Below are positions 7,570 to 16,542 of a DNA stretch of 64,000 bases, one piece after another. The DNA comes from an uncultured Christensenella sp. (GTDB lineage Bacteria; Bacillota; Clostridia; Christensenellales; Pumilibacteraceae), in NCBI GenBank assembly GCA_949948895.1, contig CATLHE010000001.1, forward strand, positions 394,776 to 458,775, given 5' to 3'. The position numbers and the translations under genes are program-made. Numbering within the stretch: position 1 is the stretch's first letter; each line of letters opens with the position of its first letter. The notes beneath the pieces were generated by a model that was not told the origin of the DNA, did no database searches, and worked only from the letters and a program-made list of their open reading frames with translations.

Positions 7570-9227
7570 CAGTCTCCGAACCTCGTAACATTTTTACCGT
7601 CCGCCCAGAGTCTTTCTATATTATAAAACTCGCGCGTCTTATCGGTAAATATATGCACGATTACGCCGCCGTAGTCGAGCGCCACCCATTCGCCGTCAAC
7701 GTCGCGGCGCGTAGGGTCGAGCCCGTACTTTTTGGTCAATATGTCCTCGGTATAGCCCATGAGCGCTTTCACCGCCGTAGTGGACGACGCGGAAGCGACA
7801 ACGAAATAATCTGCGATTATAGTCTTGCCACCGAGGTCTATGATATCTATATCGTGCGCCTTATGCAAACTCAGCTCTGCGGCTACCGTAAACGCGATTT
7901 CACGGATCCTGTTCTTTTCTTTATCGGCTACGGGCGCGAGTTCCGCCGACGGTTTTACGGCGACCGATTTATCGGGTTTATTGAACACAGCCATGGCTTT
8001 AGATTTTATCTCGCTGAGTTCGCGCCCGCCGCGCACCACGGGAAGCGTACCCGACTGCGCTTTATCGTAGCTCTGCCGAGGCTGGTCCTCCGTCGCGGTC
8101 TTATCTTTTATTCTCGCGGCATAAAGCGCTATCGCGTCGTCGGTAAATTTGCAAGGAACGGCGTCCTCTCTATAACCCGCGATAAGCGGCAAGATATACG
8201 CCATAGCCTCGTCTTTATCGCGAGCGCACAGCTCGCGCAAGCGATATACTTGGTCATACCGTCTGCCCGCCTCGCTCTTGTCGGCAAGATAGACTATCTC
8301 GTCGAGAAGCGTCATATTGCCGTCCGCGGTAGTATGCACGCGTATCGCGCGCGCTATTTCGTCCGATACCCCGAATTCCTTTTGCGCTATGTACGCGCCT
8401 ATGGGAGCGTGAACGGTGGGCTCGGGATACCCTTCTACGTCGACTGCGCCTGTGTACTCTTTTGCGTCCGTCGATTTTGCAACGTCGTGCAAAATGCACG
8501 CGACTACCGCATCGCGCACAGACCCGCCGTACAGCTTGGCAAGCTCGGCACCGCGCACGGTCGTGCCGTAAATATGCTCTAAACGTTTTTGCGAAAGACC
8601 GTGAGCTTTGAGCGCGGCGACGTACTCTGAATACGGATCGAACAATCCCTTGGCTTCCGCGACCTTACGCACGATATCGGGTACCGATTGGTTAGACTTT
8701 TTGAACGCGGAATCTATCTTTATCTTCGTCGAGCTTATTGCAAGACCGTTGAACTTTGCCGTCTTGAGCTTGACCTTGCGCTTTTTTAGCAATGCGATAT
8801 CGGCGTCACTCGCTTCATACCCGGGTCTCGGCACAACCAAGAACGTAACGAGCGTTTTGAGTTTGTCCAGATCGTGCCAATCGTGCAAGCGTTTGACTTC
8901 TTCGCTTCCTATTACCCAAAACAACGCCGCGTCTTTGTATTTTTTGGCAAAATACGCCGCGGTGTCCACCGAGTAGCTCACGCCTTTTTTGTTTATCTCA
9001 CGGGAACAGACTTCCGTCTTGTCCGAAACAAACAATTTCTTGCACAGCGACAGCCTGACTTTTGCGTCCTCGCTGCCGTCAGTTTTAAACGGCGATATAT
9101 ACGACGGAACGACTATCACTCTGTCGAACGCGCGTTCAAGGTTTTTTACGATATCGTAATGCCCGTAATGCGGCGGATCGAAACTCCCGCCGAAAATAGC
9201 TATTTTTTGTTTTCTCTCAGCTTTCAT
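7569..9227 (-). CDS. NadD-YqeK-RsfS triple fusion
   Basis: One 552-residue frame carries three functions. Residues ~7-196 are nicotinate-nucleotide adenylyltransferase (NadD) with GGSFDPPHYGH and ISSTKIK, the NAD synthesis step that makes deamido-NAD. Residues ~205-375 are an HD-domain hydrolase of the YqeK type (ILHDVAK with HD at 247-248), known to cleave Ap4A. After a ~60-residue linker, residues ~437-547 are RsfS, which binds ribosomal protein L14 and blocks subunit joining in starvation (DIIDLGGKTIIADYFVVASA, DYGGVIVHIF). The three genes are usually adjacent, in this order, in Firmicutes. The start overlaps the obg end by 11 bases. Confidence 0.92.
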   Translation of the reverse strand: MKAERKQKIAIFGGSFDPPHYGHYDIVKNLERAFDRVIVVPSYISPFKTDGSEDAKVRLSLCKKLFVSDKTEVCSREINKKGVSYSVDTAAYFAKKYKDAALFWVIGSEEVKRLHDWHDLDKLKTLVTFLVVPRPGYEASDADIALLKKRKVKLKTAKFNGLAISSTKIKIDSAFKKSNQSVPDIVRKVAEAKGLFDPYSEYVAALKAHGLSQKRLEHIYGTTVRGAELAKLYGGSVRDAVVACILHDVAKSTDAKEYTGAVDVEGYPEPTVHAPIGAYIAQKEFGVSDEIARAIRVHTTADGNMTLLDEIVYLADKSEAGRRYDQVYRLRELCARDKDEAMAYILPLIAGYREDAVPCKFTDDAIALYAARIKDKTATEDQPRQSYDKAQSGTLPVVRGGRELSEIKSKAMAVFNKPDKSVAVKPSAELAPVADKEKNRIREIAFTVAAELSLHKAHDIDIIDLGGKTIIADYFVVASASSTTAVKALMGYTEDILTKKYGLDPTRRDVDGEWVALDYGGVIVHIFTDKTREFYNIERLWADGKNVTRFGD

Positions 9228-10473
9228 ACATAAACTCCGTATCGAGGATGCGAACGGTGTCGCCGTCCTTTATCCCCGCTTTTTTTAACGCTTTCGTAAC
9301 GCCGCCGTCGTCCAGCCTGCGTTGGAAATACGCAAAGCTGTCGCGGTCTTCCAAAACGACCGTTCGCGCAAGCCGCTCTATCATCTCGCCGCCGAGAACG
9401 AACGCGCCGTCGTCCGCGCGGGCAACTGTAAACGCGTCGGGATCGGCGTCGGGATATTTATACGGCTCGTATTCTATAGGCGCAAGCGGCGGAAGCACTG
9501 CGAGCTTGTTTACCGCGGCGCGTATAAGCTCCTTTATCCCGCCGTGCGTAACAGCGCTTATTTCATATATCTCGCCGTCCACCGCGTTTTTAAACGCTTG
9601 TATATTTTCCTTAGGTGCGCTATCGCACTTATTGAGCGCTATTATCTGCGGCACATCTTTCAACTCCGCATTATACTTGAAAAGCTCCGTATTGACGTTG
9701 TTATAATCGGACACGGGATCGCGCCCGTCCGCCGCCGATACGTCCACCACGTGTATAAACAGTCTTGTGCGCTCCACGTGACGCAAGAACGTATGACCGA
9801 GCCCCGCGCCGTCGCTCGCGCCCTCTATAAGACCGGGTATATCCGCTACGGTAAAGTTCCCGTCGTCGGTCGCGCAAACGCCGAGATTGGGCGTGAGCGT
9901 CGTGAACGGGTAATTCGCTATCTTGGGATTGGCACGTGTGAGTACGGAAAGCAACGTCGACTTGCCTGCATTGGGAAATCCGACAAGTCCTACGTCCGCT
10001 ATCGTTTTAAGCTCCAATATGACCGAGTGTTCTTTAGTCGGCTCGCCTTTCTGCGAAAAGCCGGGGGCTTGCCGTCTCGACGACTTGAACCTTGCATTGC
10101 CCTTGCCGCCTTTGCCGCCCGCAAGCACGGTAACACTGTCGCCGCCGTAAAAAAGGTCTGCGATTATGCCGCCCGTTTCTTCGTCGCGCACGACTGTGCC
10201 TCTCGGGACTTTGAGCACAAGGTCCGCGCCGTTCTTGCCGTGACGATTTTTTCCCGAGCCCGCCGTGCCGTTTTCCGCGCGATAATGCTTGCCGAACCTG
10301 AACTCCGAGAGCGACGCGATATTATCGGCGGCACATATAATCACGCTGCCGCCGTCGCCGCCGTCGCCGCCGTCCGGTCCGCCGTTGGGTACGTATTTTT
10401 CGGTGTAGAACGACGTGCATCCGTCGCCGCCGTTACCCGCTTTTATATAGATTTTAGCTCTGTCTATAAACAT
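9217..10473 (-). CDS. obgE: Obg-family GTPase
   Basis: Obg (CgtA) is an essential GTPase tied to 50S ribosome assembly and stress signalling. The 418-residue protein has the glycine-rich N-terminal Obg fold (GGDGCTSF, GGDGGDGGS), a GTPase domain with G1 GFPNAGKST, G3 DIPGLIEGA and G4 NKCD, and a C-terminal OCT domain (~345-418). It lies between nth and the nadD-yqeK-rsfS fusion; obg-nadD-yqeK-rsfS linkage is widespread, so ribosome quality and NAD genes travel together here. It starts six bases after nth with only a weak GGA as ribosome binding site. Confidence 0.95.
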   Translation of the reverse strand: MFIDRAKIYIKAGNGGDGCTSFYTEKYVPNGGPDGGDGGDGGSVIICAADNIASLSEFRFGKHYRAENGTAGSGKNRHGKNGADLVLKVPRGTVVRDEETGGIIADLFYGGDSVTVLAGGKGGKGNARFKSSRRQAPGFSQKGEPTKEHSVILELKTIADVGLVGFPNAGKSTLLSVLTRANPKIANYPFTTLTPNLGVCATDDGNFTVADIPGLIEGASDGAGLGHTFLRHVERTRLFIHVVDVSAADGRDPVSDYNNVNTELFKYNAELKDVPQIIALNKCDSAPKENIQAFKNAVDGEIYEISAVTHGGIKELIRAAVNKLAVLPPLAPIEYEPYKYPDADPDAFTVARADDGAFVLGGEMIERLARTVVLEDRDSFAYFQRRLDDGGVTKALKKAGIKDGDTVRILDTEFMYES

Positions 10474-10479
10474 ATCCGA

Positions 10480-11121
10480 TTATTTTTGACCGACTGCGGG
10501 CACGTTAACCGCTCCGCTCCCGTATTTACAAAACTTAGCCACCACGCACTCGTCGCACTCGGGGTTGCGGGCATGACAGCACGCCCGCCCGTGATGGATA
10601 AACAAAAAGTGCGCCGACTTATACTCGCTCTCTTCAAACGCCGCGCAAAGATCGCGCTCTACTGCGTCGGGAGTATTGCCGTCCGAAAGCCCCAGCCTGT
10701 GCGCTACGCGAAATACGTGCGTATCCACCGCTATCGCAGGCTTATCGAACGCGATACTGAGCACCACGTTCGCCGTTTTCCGCCCTACGCCCGCGAGCGA
10801 CGTAAGCTCTTCCATCGTGCTCGGGACTTGTCCGCCGAACTTATCCACGAGGTCGCGACAGCAAGACTTGATATTTTTCGCTTTGGCTTTATACAGTCCG
10901 CACGAGCGAATGAGCTCCTCGAGCTTGTCCGTTTCGAGCGCACAAAACTCTTCGGGCGTATCTGCGACCTTAAAAAGCTTTTCAGTCACAATATTGACGC
11001 GCTTATCCGTGCATTGAGCGCTTAGAATGACGGATATCAAAAGCTCGAAACTGTTTCCGTAGTTCAGCTCGCAAGTCGCGTCGGGATACGCTTTATCGAG
11101 TTCTTCCAAAAGCAAGTTCAT
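10480..11121 (-). CDS. nth: endonuclease III
   Basis: A base-excision repair DNA glycosylase/AP lyase acting on oxidised pyrimidines. The 213-residue protein shows the helix-hairpin-helix with the catalytic lysine (LAGVGRKTANVV), the catalytic Asp in VDTHVFR and the four-cysteine [4Fe-4S] loop with spacing C-x6-C-x2-C-x5-C near the C-terminus. It is the first gene of the ten-gene operon. Its ATG lies six bases after a -10 box and no Shine-Dalgarno sequence is present, so a leaderless transcript is predicted. Confidence 0.95.
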   Translation of the reverse strand: MNLLLEELDKAYPDATCELNYGNSFELLISVILSAQCTDKRVNIVTEKLFKVADTPEEFCALETDKLEELIRSCGLYKAKAKNIKSCCRDLVDKFGGQVPSTMEELTSLAGVGRKTANVVLSIAFDKPAIAVDTHVFRVAHRLGLSDGNTPDAVERDLCAAFEESEYKSAHFLFIHHGRACCHARNPECDECVVAKFCKYGSGAVNVPAVGQK

Positions 11122-11127
11122 AGGTAC

Positions 11128-11156
11128 ATTCTAACATAAACGCGCGTAAATGTAAA
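11128..11156 (-). promoter_or_regulatory. promoter of the nth operon (leaderless)
   Basis: On the minus strand, TTTACA (11151-11156), a 17-base spacer and an extended TG-T-TAGAAT -10 box (11128-11133) are followed by six bases and the nth ATG at 11121. Transcription would begin at or next to the start codon. Confidence 0.72.
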
Positions 11157-11199
11157 TAATTTGACATACTTCTTTTAAAAAAGAAACGGGCGCGGGAAT

Positions 11200-11463
11200 T
11201 TACCTGTCGTTTTGGTTTCCCGCATTGTACAAAGAGCGATAGCTCGACCCGTCAAACTCGTATACGGCGCGAAGCCCTTGATAATATCCGCGGCTCAAAA
11301 CGTCGCTGCAAGTCGCATAGTCGGTACACTTTACGGACAGCCCGCACCCGCTTCCGAACAGTGTCGGAGTATTGACAAGTCTTGCATACGCGCCGCGGCA
11401 AGTAACGTCGTCGCGGAAACGCATTGCGCCGTTTCTCGATGAAAACGAAAAAATGTATTCCAT
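11200..11463 (-). CDS. DUF3343 small protein, putative Se/S carrier
   Basis: An 87-residue protein resembling the DUF3343 family: N-terminal EYIFSFSSRNGAMRF followed by a conserved GSGCGLSVKC cysteine segment. DUF3343 proteins are annotated as putative selenium/sulfur carriers and often sit beside a cysteine desulfurase, as here, where one diverges 97 bases away. A thiol relay for sulfur or selenium is therefore plausible but inferred. AGAGGA lies about 12 bases before the ATG, which is further than usual. A TTGACG-like -35 is present but the -10 placement is uncertain. Confidence 0.72.
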   Translation of the reverse strand: MEYIFSFSSRNGAMRFRDDVTCRGAYARLVNTPTLFGSGCGLSVKCTDYATCSDVLSRGYYQGLRAVYEFDGSSYRSLYNAGNQNDR

Positions 11464-11560
11464 AGCGTCATTATTTCCTCTTTTATGTTCTAAACCGTCA
11501 AATTTCGCATTTACTAATAACGGTCTTAATTCGGTATATGACCTCGGAGCTTGATCGGTT

Positions 11561-12682
11561 ATGATTTATTTTGACAACGCCGCCACCACTTTGCATAAAC
11601 CCGACTGCGTACTGCGCGCAAACGCGTACGCACTCAAAAACCTCTGCGCCAATGCGGGGCGCGGCAGTCATTCCGCCTCGGCAAAAGCCGCGGGCATTTT
11701 GTACGAAGCGCGTAAATCCGTGCGCGCCTACATTGGTTGCGACGAGGTCATTTTTACGTTTAACTGTACCGACGCGCTCAACACTGTAATATTCGGCACG
11801 GCGCGGCGCGGGCACGTAGTGACAACCGCCTACGAGCATAACAGCGTTCTGCGTCCGCTCGAGGAACTGAGTAAGCGCGGCATGATATCGTACACGGTAG
11901 TCGAGCCCGACATGCACGGCGTTATCGATCCCAAAGCGATAGAGCGCGCCATTCGTCCCGACACGTACCTTATAGCCGTCAATCATGTGTCAAACGTAAC
12001 GGGTACGGTCGCGCCTGTTACTCAAATAGGCAACATCGCGCGGCGTTACGGCATACTGTACCTCTTGGACGGCGCTCAGTCCGTCGGGTATATGGACGTA
12101 AACATGCGCGAGATCGGCTGCGATTATATTTGCTTTTCTCCGCACAAAGGCTTGCATGCCACCCAAGGCATAGGCTGTCTGTGCGTAAAAAACGGCGCGC
12201 CGCTCAAACCGTTCAAGTTCGGCGGCACGGGCACGGCGTCGCACACGGTCGAACAGCCGTTTGATATCCCCGAAGGCTTCGAGTGCGGAACGCTGCCCGT
12301 AAACGCCGCTTACGCGCTTATAGCCGCCGTGTCATACAAAAAACGGCAACCGCTATCGGCGACGCGCGATCTTGCGGCGTGCGGCGAAGCCCTGCGCTCG
12401 GGACTCGAAAAAATAAACGGCGTGCGGCTTTACGGAAAGTACAATACCATTCCGTCCATAGCATGCTTTAATATAGAAGGCATGAACGCATCGCTCGTCG
12501 GCGACATACTAAACGAACAGTACGACGTTGCCGTGCGTTGCGGGCTTCACTGCGCGCCGCTCTGTCACCGCTATCTCGGCACGATGGGCACGGGCGCGGT
12601 GCGCGCATCCCTATCCTATTGCAACACCGAAAAGGAAGTCGAGTTTTTCCTTAAAGCAGTCGCCGAAATCGCGGGGCACTAA
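11561..12682 (+). CDS. cysteine desulfurase / selenocysteine lyase-like class V aminotransferase
   Basis: A PLP enzyme expected to remove sulfur (or selenium) from cysteine and hold it as a persulfide. The 373-residue protein begins with the family signature MIYFDNAATT, has HVSNVTGT, the PLP lysine in FSPHKGLHATQG and the sulfur-accepting cysteine loop VRCGLHCAPLCH followed by GAVRASLSYCN. It is of the SufS/CsdB group rather than IscS. Divergence from the DUF3343 gene supports a shared sulfur or selenium-handling job. It converges on the minus-strand gene at 12694 with an 11-base gap and no visible terminator. Confidence 0.88.
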   Translation: MIYFDNAATTLHKPDCVLRANAYALKNLCANAGRGSHSASAKAAGILYEARKSVRAYIGCDEVIFTFNCTDALNTVIFGTARRGHVVTTAYEHNSVLRPLEELSKRGMISYTVVEPDMHGVIDPKAIERAIRPDTYLIAVNHVSNVTGTVAPVTQIGNIARRYGILYLLDGAQSVGYMDVNMREIGCDYICFSPHKGLHATQGIGCLCVKNGAPLKPFKFGGTGTASHTVEQPFDIPEGFECGTLPVNAAYALIAAVSYKKRQPLSATRDLAACGEALRSGLEKINGVRLYGKYNTIPSIACFNIEGMNASLVGDILNEQYDVAVRCGLHCAPLCHRYLGTMGTGAVRASLSYCNTEKEVEFFLKAVAEIAGH

Positions 12683-12693
12683 CGCTTATACCG

Positions 12694-12948
12694 TCAGCCT
12701 TTTATCATACTGACGAGCTCTGCGAGTTTCGCTCTTGCGCTTTCGTCGAGATTGGGCGACACAAACGATACAAACTCGTCCAACTGCGCGGCGGAAAACG
12801 ACCCGTCGCTTTTGGCGGCAGACACGTTTTTCATGAGCTCCTGCATCAACTGAGCCTCGTTCATTCCGTCGTACTTGGACGACTGCGGCGCCGAAGAAGG
12901 AGCTTCTTCTTTTACGGCGTCACCTTTAAAACCTTTTAAACTACGCAT
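12694..12948 (-). CDS. small hypothetical protein, about 84 aa
   Basis: I prefer the ATG at 12948 (MRSLKGFKGD) over the tracked start at 12984, because GAGGTG lies five to six bases upstream. The protein is polar, with a Ser/Pro/Gln-rich N-terminal part and a helical C-terminal part (NEAQLMQELMKNV, AKLAELVSMI). It has no signal peptide. It is transcribed divergently from another small gene that starts 58 bases away, and both encode short helical proteins. The function is unknown. Confidence 0.6.
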   Translation of the reverse strand: MRSLKGFKGDAVKEEAPSSAPQSSKYDGMNEAQLMQELMKNVSAAKSDGSFSAAQLDEFVSFVSPNLDESARAKLAELVSMIKG

Positions 12949-13006
12949 AAAACACCTCGAAATATTGTATGAGGCACAGCGCAAAAAAGTGCCGAGGGAG
13001 GCAATC

Positions 13007-13234
13007 GTGAACTACAAACAACTTTTACCGCTACTGCTAAAGGGCAAGCTCGGCGAGCGCGAAAAAACGCTGTTAAAGCTGACCGAAAATCCCGATCCCA
13101 ATATGCTCGGTTCGCTCATAACTCAGATGTACGAACAAAAAACGCCGCGACAGGACGTGTACGCGACGTTTAAAAAGATCATCCCCGCCGAAATTTTAGG
13201 CAGACTGATCAAGTATTTCGGCAACGCCAAGTGA
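13007..13234 (+). CDS. small hypothetical protein, 75 aa
   Basis: The start is a GTG at 13007, preceded by a strong GGGAGG six bases upstream; the tracked ATG at 12875 lies inside the divergent gene. The product is a helical, cytoplasmic-looking protein (YKQLLPLLLKGKLGEREKTL). It stops one base before the end of the minus-strand PucR-type gene, so the two converge without room for a terminator. The function is unknown; the divergent arrangement with the gene at 12694 suggests a small co-regulated pair. Confidence 0.62.
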   Translation: MNYKQLLPLLLKGKLGEREKTLLKLTENPDPNMLGSLITQMYEQKTPRQDVYATFKKIIPAEILGRLIKYFGNAK

Positions 13235-13235
13235 T

Positions 13236-14192
13236 CTAGCGCATGCTCTTGTATATCAAGTACGCCACCCTGAACGACATGGCGTCGTTAAAGTTTCTGA
13301 TATTAAGCCCCGTCATTTTTTCTATTTTATCCAAACGGTAAATAAGCGTGTTCCTGTGCACGTACATACTGCGGCTCGCTTCGGAAATATTGAGCGAGTG
13401 CTGTATAAACGCGTCGGCGGCTGTCATGAGTTCCTCGTCGGCTAGCACCGTCTTGTAATTTTTTTCGAGCACCGTTTTTACGTATTTTTCCATCGCTATC
13501 GGCGAAAGCTCGGACAGCGCGCGTATCAACGCGTATTCTTTGTAAGAATACACGTCGCTCTTGGGATCGAATTCCGCGCCGCTTAACAGCGCCGATCTAG
13601 CATAGCCGTAATACACGGGCAATTCGGACAAACCGTGCGCAACTCCGCCCACGCCGATCTTGACGTTTTCGTCTATCTCTTCCGCAAAATTCTCCCTAAG
13701 TACTACCGCGAACTCACCCGCCGATTGATAATCGTCGCCGTCAGATTTTTTACAGAACGCGGTAATACCGCCCGACATATCGGCTACGAAATCGTCGCCG
13801 CACGCCATTGCCGAAAGATAGTCGAACACGCTTTTGCTTCGCGTCTTGCAATATATAGCAAACACGTAGTAATCGGACTTGCCCACTCGCACGGCGGGCT
13901 CCTGTCCGTTGCCGCACAAAAACTCACGCAACGCGTTCACGCCGTCATGCGCAGAAGCGGGCGCAGTCGCTATCTCTTTTAACAGCCTCGCTATCACAAG
14001 TTTATCTTCGCCGACGCCGTTTATTGCAAACGCTACGTTCTCGCCGTCACACGGCACGATAAATACTGTGCGGTCGTTTTTCTCGTCGCAAAAAGCGTCG
14101 CCTTTCGAAAGCTCCGCATATTCGGCATTTACGACAAAAACATCAACGCCGAAAATGCCGTTTATTTTTTGTTCTATCTCGCCTTTCGTCAT
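13236..14192 (-). CDS. PucR/CdaR-type transcriptional regulator
   Basis: A roughly 318-residue regulator. The C-terminal ~60 residues form the PucR helix-turn-helix domain, seen as SLNISEASRSMYVHRNTLIYR followed by DKIEKMTGLNIRNFNDAMSF. The N-terminal ~250 residues are an effector-sensing part I cannot name. I start it at the ATG at 14192, which overlaps the metY stop by four bases (ATGA); the tracked start at 14354 lies inside metY. As last gene of the amino-acid operon it may respond to an amino-acid or nitrogen signal, which is an inference from position only. Confidence 0.82.
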   Translation of the reverse strand: MTKGEIEQKINGIFGVDVFVVNAEYAELSKGDAFCDEKNDRTVFIVPCDGENVAFAINGVGEDKLVIARLLKEIATAPASAHDGVNALREFLCGNGQEPAVRVGKSDYYVFAIYCKTRSKSVFDYLSAMACGDDFVADMSGGITAFCKKSDGDDYQSAGEFAVVLRENFAEEIDENVKIGVGGVAHGLSELPVYYGYARSALLSGAEFDPKSDVYSYKEYALIRALSELSPIAMEKYVKTVLEKNYKTVLADEELMTAADAFIQHSLNISEASRSMYVHRNTLIYRLDKIEKMTGLNIRNFNDAMSFRVAYLIYKSMR

Positions 14193-15457
14193 GCTTTTTT
14201 CACGGCGCGGAGCGCGTTCTCCACGTCCTCTATTATATCGTCCGCGTTTTCGAGCCCGACGCTCAGTCTTATGAGCGACGGAGATATACCCGCCGCCGTC
14301 AATGCTTCGTCGGAAAGCTGACGGTGCGTGCTCGACGCGGGATGCAATGCGCAAGACCTAAGGTCTGCAACGTGAACGAGCAACGACACCAACTTTAACG
14401 AGTTCATGAACTTGATGCAATTTTCGCGACTGTCAAGTTCGAACGATATGACGCCGCTTCCCTTGCCGCCCAGATATTTAACGGCAAGCTCGCGCTCGGG
14501 ATCGCCCTTGAGCATGGGATAAGAAATGCTTTTCACTTCCTTTCTGCTCTTTAAATACTCGGCGACTTTCAATGCGTTTTCACAGTGTCTGTCCATACGC
14601 ACGCAAAGCGTTTCCATACCGAGATTGGTAAGCCACGCGTTAAACGGCGACGCTTGCGAGCCCATGTCGCGCATAAGCTGAACACGCGCCTTCGTGATAA
14701 ACGCCGAGCTGCCGCAGTCGCGCGAGTACACGAGCCCGTGATAGCTCGCGTCGGGTTCCGTAAAGCCTTTGAACCTGCCGTTTGAATAATCGAACTTGCC
14801 GCCGTCTACTATGAACCCGCCGACCGAAGTATCATGCCCGTCCAAATACTTTGTCGAGCTGTGAATGACGATATCCGCGCCGAACTCGAACGGACGGCAA
14901 AGATACGGCGTTGCAAACGTGGAATCGATGATAAGCGGCACGCCTTTTTTATGCGCTATCGCCGCTATCTTTTCTATATCGGTCACTATGAGCGCGGGGT
15001 TTGCGAGAGTTTCGCAAAACAGCGCTTTCGTATTATCGTCTATCGCCTTTTCGACCGCGTTAAGATCGCGGAAATCGACGAACTTGGTGTCCACGCCCAA
15101 CCTTCTCAGCGTGACGTCAAACAGATTGAACGTACCGCCGTAAATAGCCGTCGACGATACGATATTATCGCCCGAAGAACACAAATTTAATACGGAAAGC
15201 ATGGAAGCCGCCTGTCCGCTCGAAGTCATCATGGCGCCGACGCCACCCTCTAACGCGGCGAGCTTGGCTTCCGCAAACCCTATCGTGGGATTGCCGAGGC
15301 GGGTATAAAAATATCCGTCGTCTTTAAGATCGAACAAGTCGCCGACCTGCTCCGTCGTATCGTAGCGAAACGCCGTGCTCATAGTGATGGGCGCTACGCG
15401 CGGCTCGCCGTTTTTCGGATGATATCCCTCGTGTATGCATTGTGTTTCTTTACGCAT
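14189..15457 (-). CDS. metY: O-acetylhomoserine aminocarboxypropyltransferase (sulfhydrylase)
   Basis: A Cys/Met-metabolism PLP enzyme, 422 residues, matching the usual MetY length. It should make homocysteine from O-acetylhomoserine and sulfide. Visible signatures are TQCIHEGYHPKNGEPRVAPI at the N-terminus, YTRLGNPT, the sulfur-family MMTSSGQAA block and the PLP lysine in HSSTKYLDGHD. Cystathionine gamma-synthase or methionine gamma-lyase are related alternatives, but the N-terminus and length favour MetY. GAGGGAG precedes the ATG. It sits 20 bases behind ilvE in a tight operon. Confidence 0.88.
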   Translation of the reverse strand: MRKETQCIHEGYHPKNGEPRVAPITMSTAFRYDTTEQVGDLFDLKDDGYFYTRLGNPTIGFAEAKLAALEGGVGAMMTSSGQAASMLSVLNLCSSGDNIVSSTAIYGGTFNLFDVTLRRLGVDTKFVDFRDLNAVEKAIDDNTKALFCETLANPALIVTDIEKIAAIAHKKGVPLIIDSTFATPYLCRPFEFGADIVIHSSTKYLDGHDTSVGGFIVDGGKFDYSNGRFKGFTEPDASYHGLVYSRDCGSSAFITKARVQLMRDMGSQASPFNAWLTNLGMETLCVRMDRHCENALKVAEYLKSRKEVKSISYPMLKGDPERELAVKYLGGKGSGVISFELDSRENCIKFMNSLKLVSLLVHVADLRSCALHPASSTHRQLSDEALTAAGISPSLIRLSVGLENADDIIEDVENALRAVKKA

Positions 15458-15477
15458 GACTTCTCCCTCGCTACGTA

Positions 15478-16542
15478 TTACTTTACTATCGTGACCCAGC
15501 CGAACGGATCTTCGAGTCTTCCCGTCTGTATGCCCGTAAGCGTATCGAACAACAGTTTTGACACTTTGCCCGCTTCGCCCTTTTTGCCTATGATATAGTC
15601 GCCGTTAACGTCGCCCAATCTATCAACTGGCGAAATGACCGCCGCCGTACCCGTTCCGAATATCTCGGTGAGCGCGCCGCTCTTTGCGCCGTCCATTACT
15701 TCGTCAATGCTTATACGCCGTTCCTGTACGGGTATATCCATCGATTTTAAAAGCTTGATGCACGAGTCGCGCGTAATACCCGGCAGTATCGACCCGTTGA
15801 GTTCGGGCGTCACGACCGTGCCGTCTATAACGAAAAATATATTCATAGACCCGACTTCTTCCACGTATTTACGTTCCGTTCCGTCAAGCCACAGCACTTG
15901 ATCGTAGCCCGCCGACTTGGCTTCTTCGCCCGCGAGTATGCTCGCCGCATAGTTGCCGACCACCTTGTACGCGCCCGTGCCGCCCTTGCTTGCGCGCACG
16001 TACTCGCGCTCCACTTTTAAAGCGACTGGTGCAAAGCCGTGAGCGTAATACGCGCCCGACGGAGAAAGTATAACGGCAAACTTGTAATTTTTGGCGGCGT
16101 GCACGCCGAGCGACTCGTCGTTGGCAAATACGTACGGACGGATATAAAGGCTTGTGCCTGCGTCCGTTGGTATCCAATCGCGCTCTACGGATATCAGATC
16201 GACGAGCGCGGAAAACGCTTCTTCCTCGTCGATCGGCGGTATGCACAGTCTTTCGCACGACGACCGCATACGCTTGAAATTATCGCGAGCGCGAAACAGT
16301 CTTACCGTGCCGCTTTCTTTATCGCGGTAGGCTTTAAGCCCCTCGAATACCGCCTGTCCGTAATGCAGTACTGACGAGCACGGCAAAAGAACGAACCCGT
16401 CGTACGGACAGATCTTGCCTTTGCCCCATTTCCCACCGTCGTATTCGCGCACGTACATATAATCGGTAAACAGCTTGCCGAATGATTTGACCTCGGTAGG
16501 TTTGGCTTTGAGCGTTTTGCACTTTATCATCTCGGTATTCAT
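15478..16542 (-). CDS. ilvE: branched-chain amino acid aminotransferase
   Basis: A class IV PLP aminotransferase that interconverts Leu, Ile and Val with their 2-oxo acids. The 354-residue protein contains YGQAVFEGLKAY, the PLP lysine in GAYKVVGNYAAS and the C-terminal LTEIFGTGTAAVISPV block, all characteristic of the long bacterial/eukaryotic IlvE type. Its start overlaps yigZ by four bases. Together with metY and the aminotransferase upstream it gives the operon an amino-acid theme. Confidence 0.93.
   Translation of the reverse strand: MNTEMIKCKTLKAKPTEVKSFGKLFTDYMYVREYDGGKWGKGKICPYDGFVLLPCSSVLHYGQAVFEGLKAYRDKESGTVRLFRARDNFKRMRSSCERLCIPPIDEEEAFSALVDLISVERDWIPTDAGTSLYIRPYVFANDESLGVHAAKNYKFAVILSPSGAYYAHGFAPVALKVEREYVRASKGGTGAYKVVGNYAASILAGEEAKSAGYDQVLWLDGTERKYVEEVGSMNIFFVIDGTVVTPELNGSILPGITRDSCIKLLKSMDIPVQERRISIDEVMDGAKSGALTEIFGTGTAAVISPVDRLGDVNGDYIIGKKGEAGKVSKLLFDTLTGIQTGRLEDPFGWVTIVK

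Noticed and set aside
9322-11025. 567-aa plus-strand ORF
   Set aside because: It is antisense to obg and nth, has no ribosome binding site and an Arg/Tyr/Val-rich composition typical of shadow frames in this DNA.
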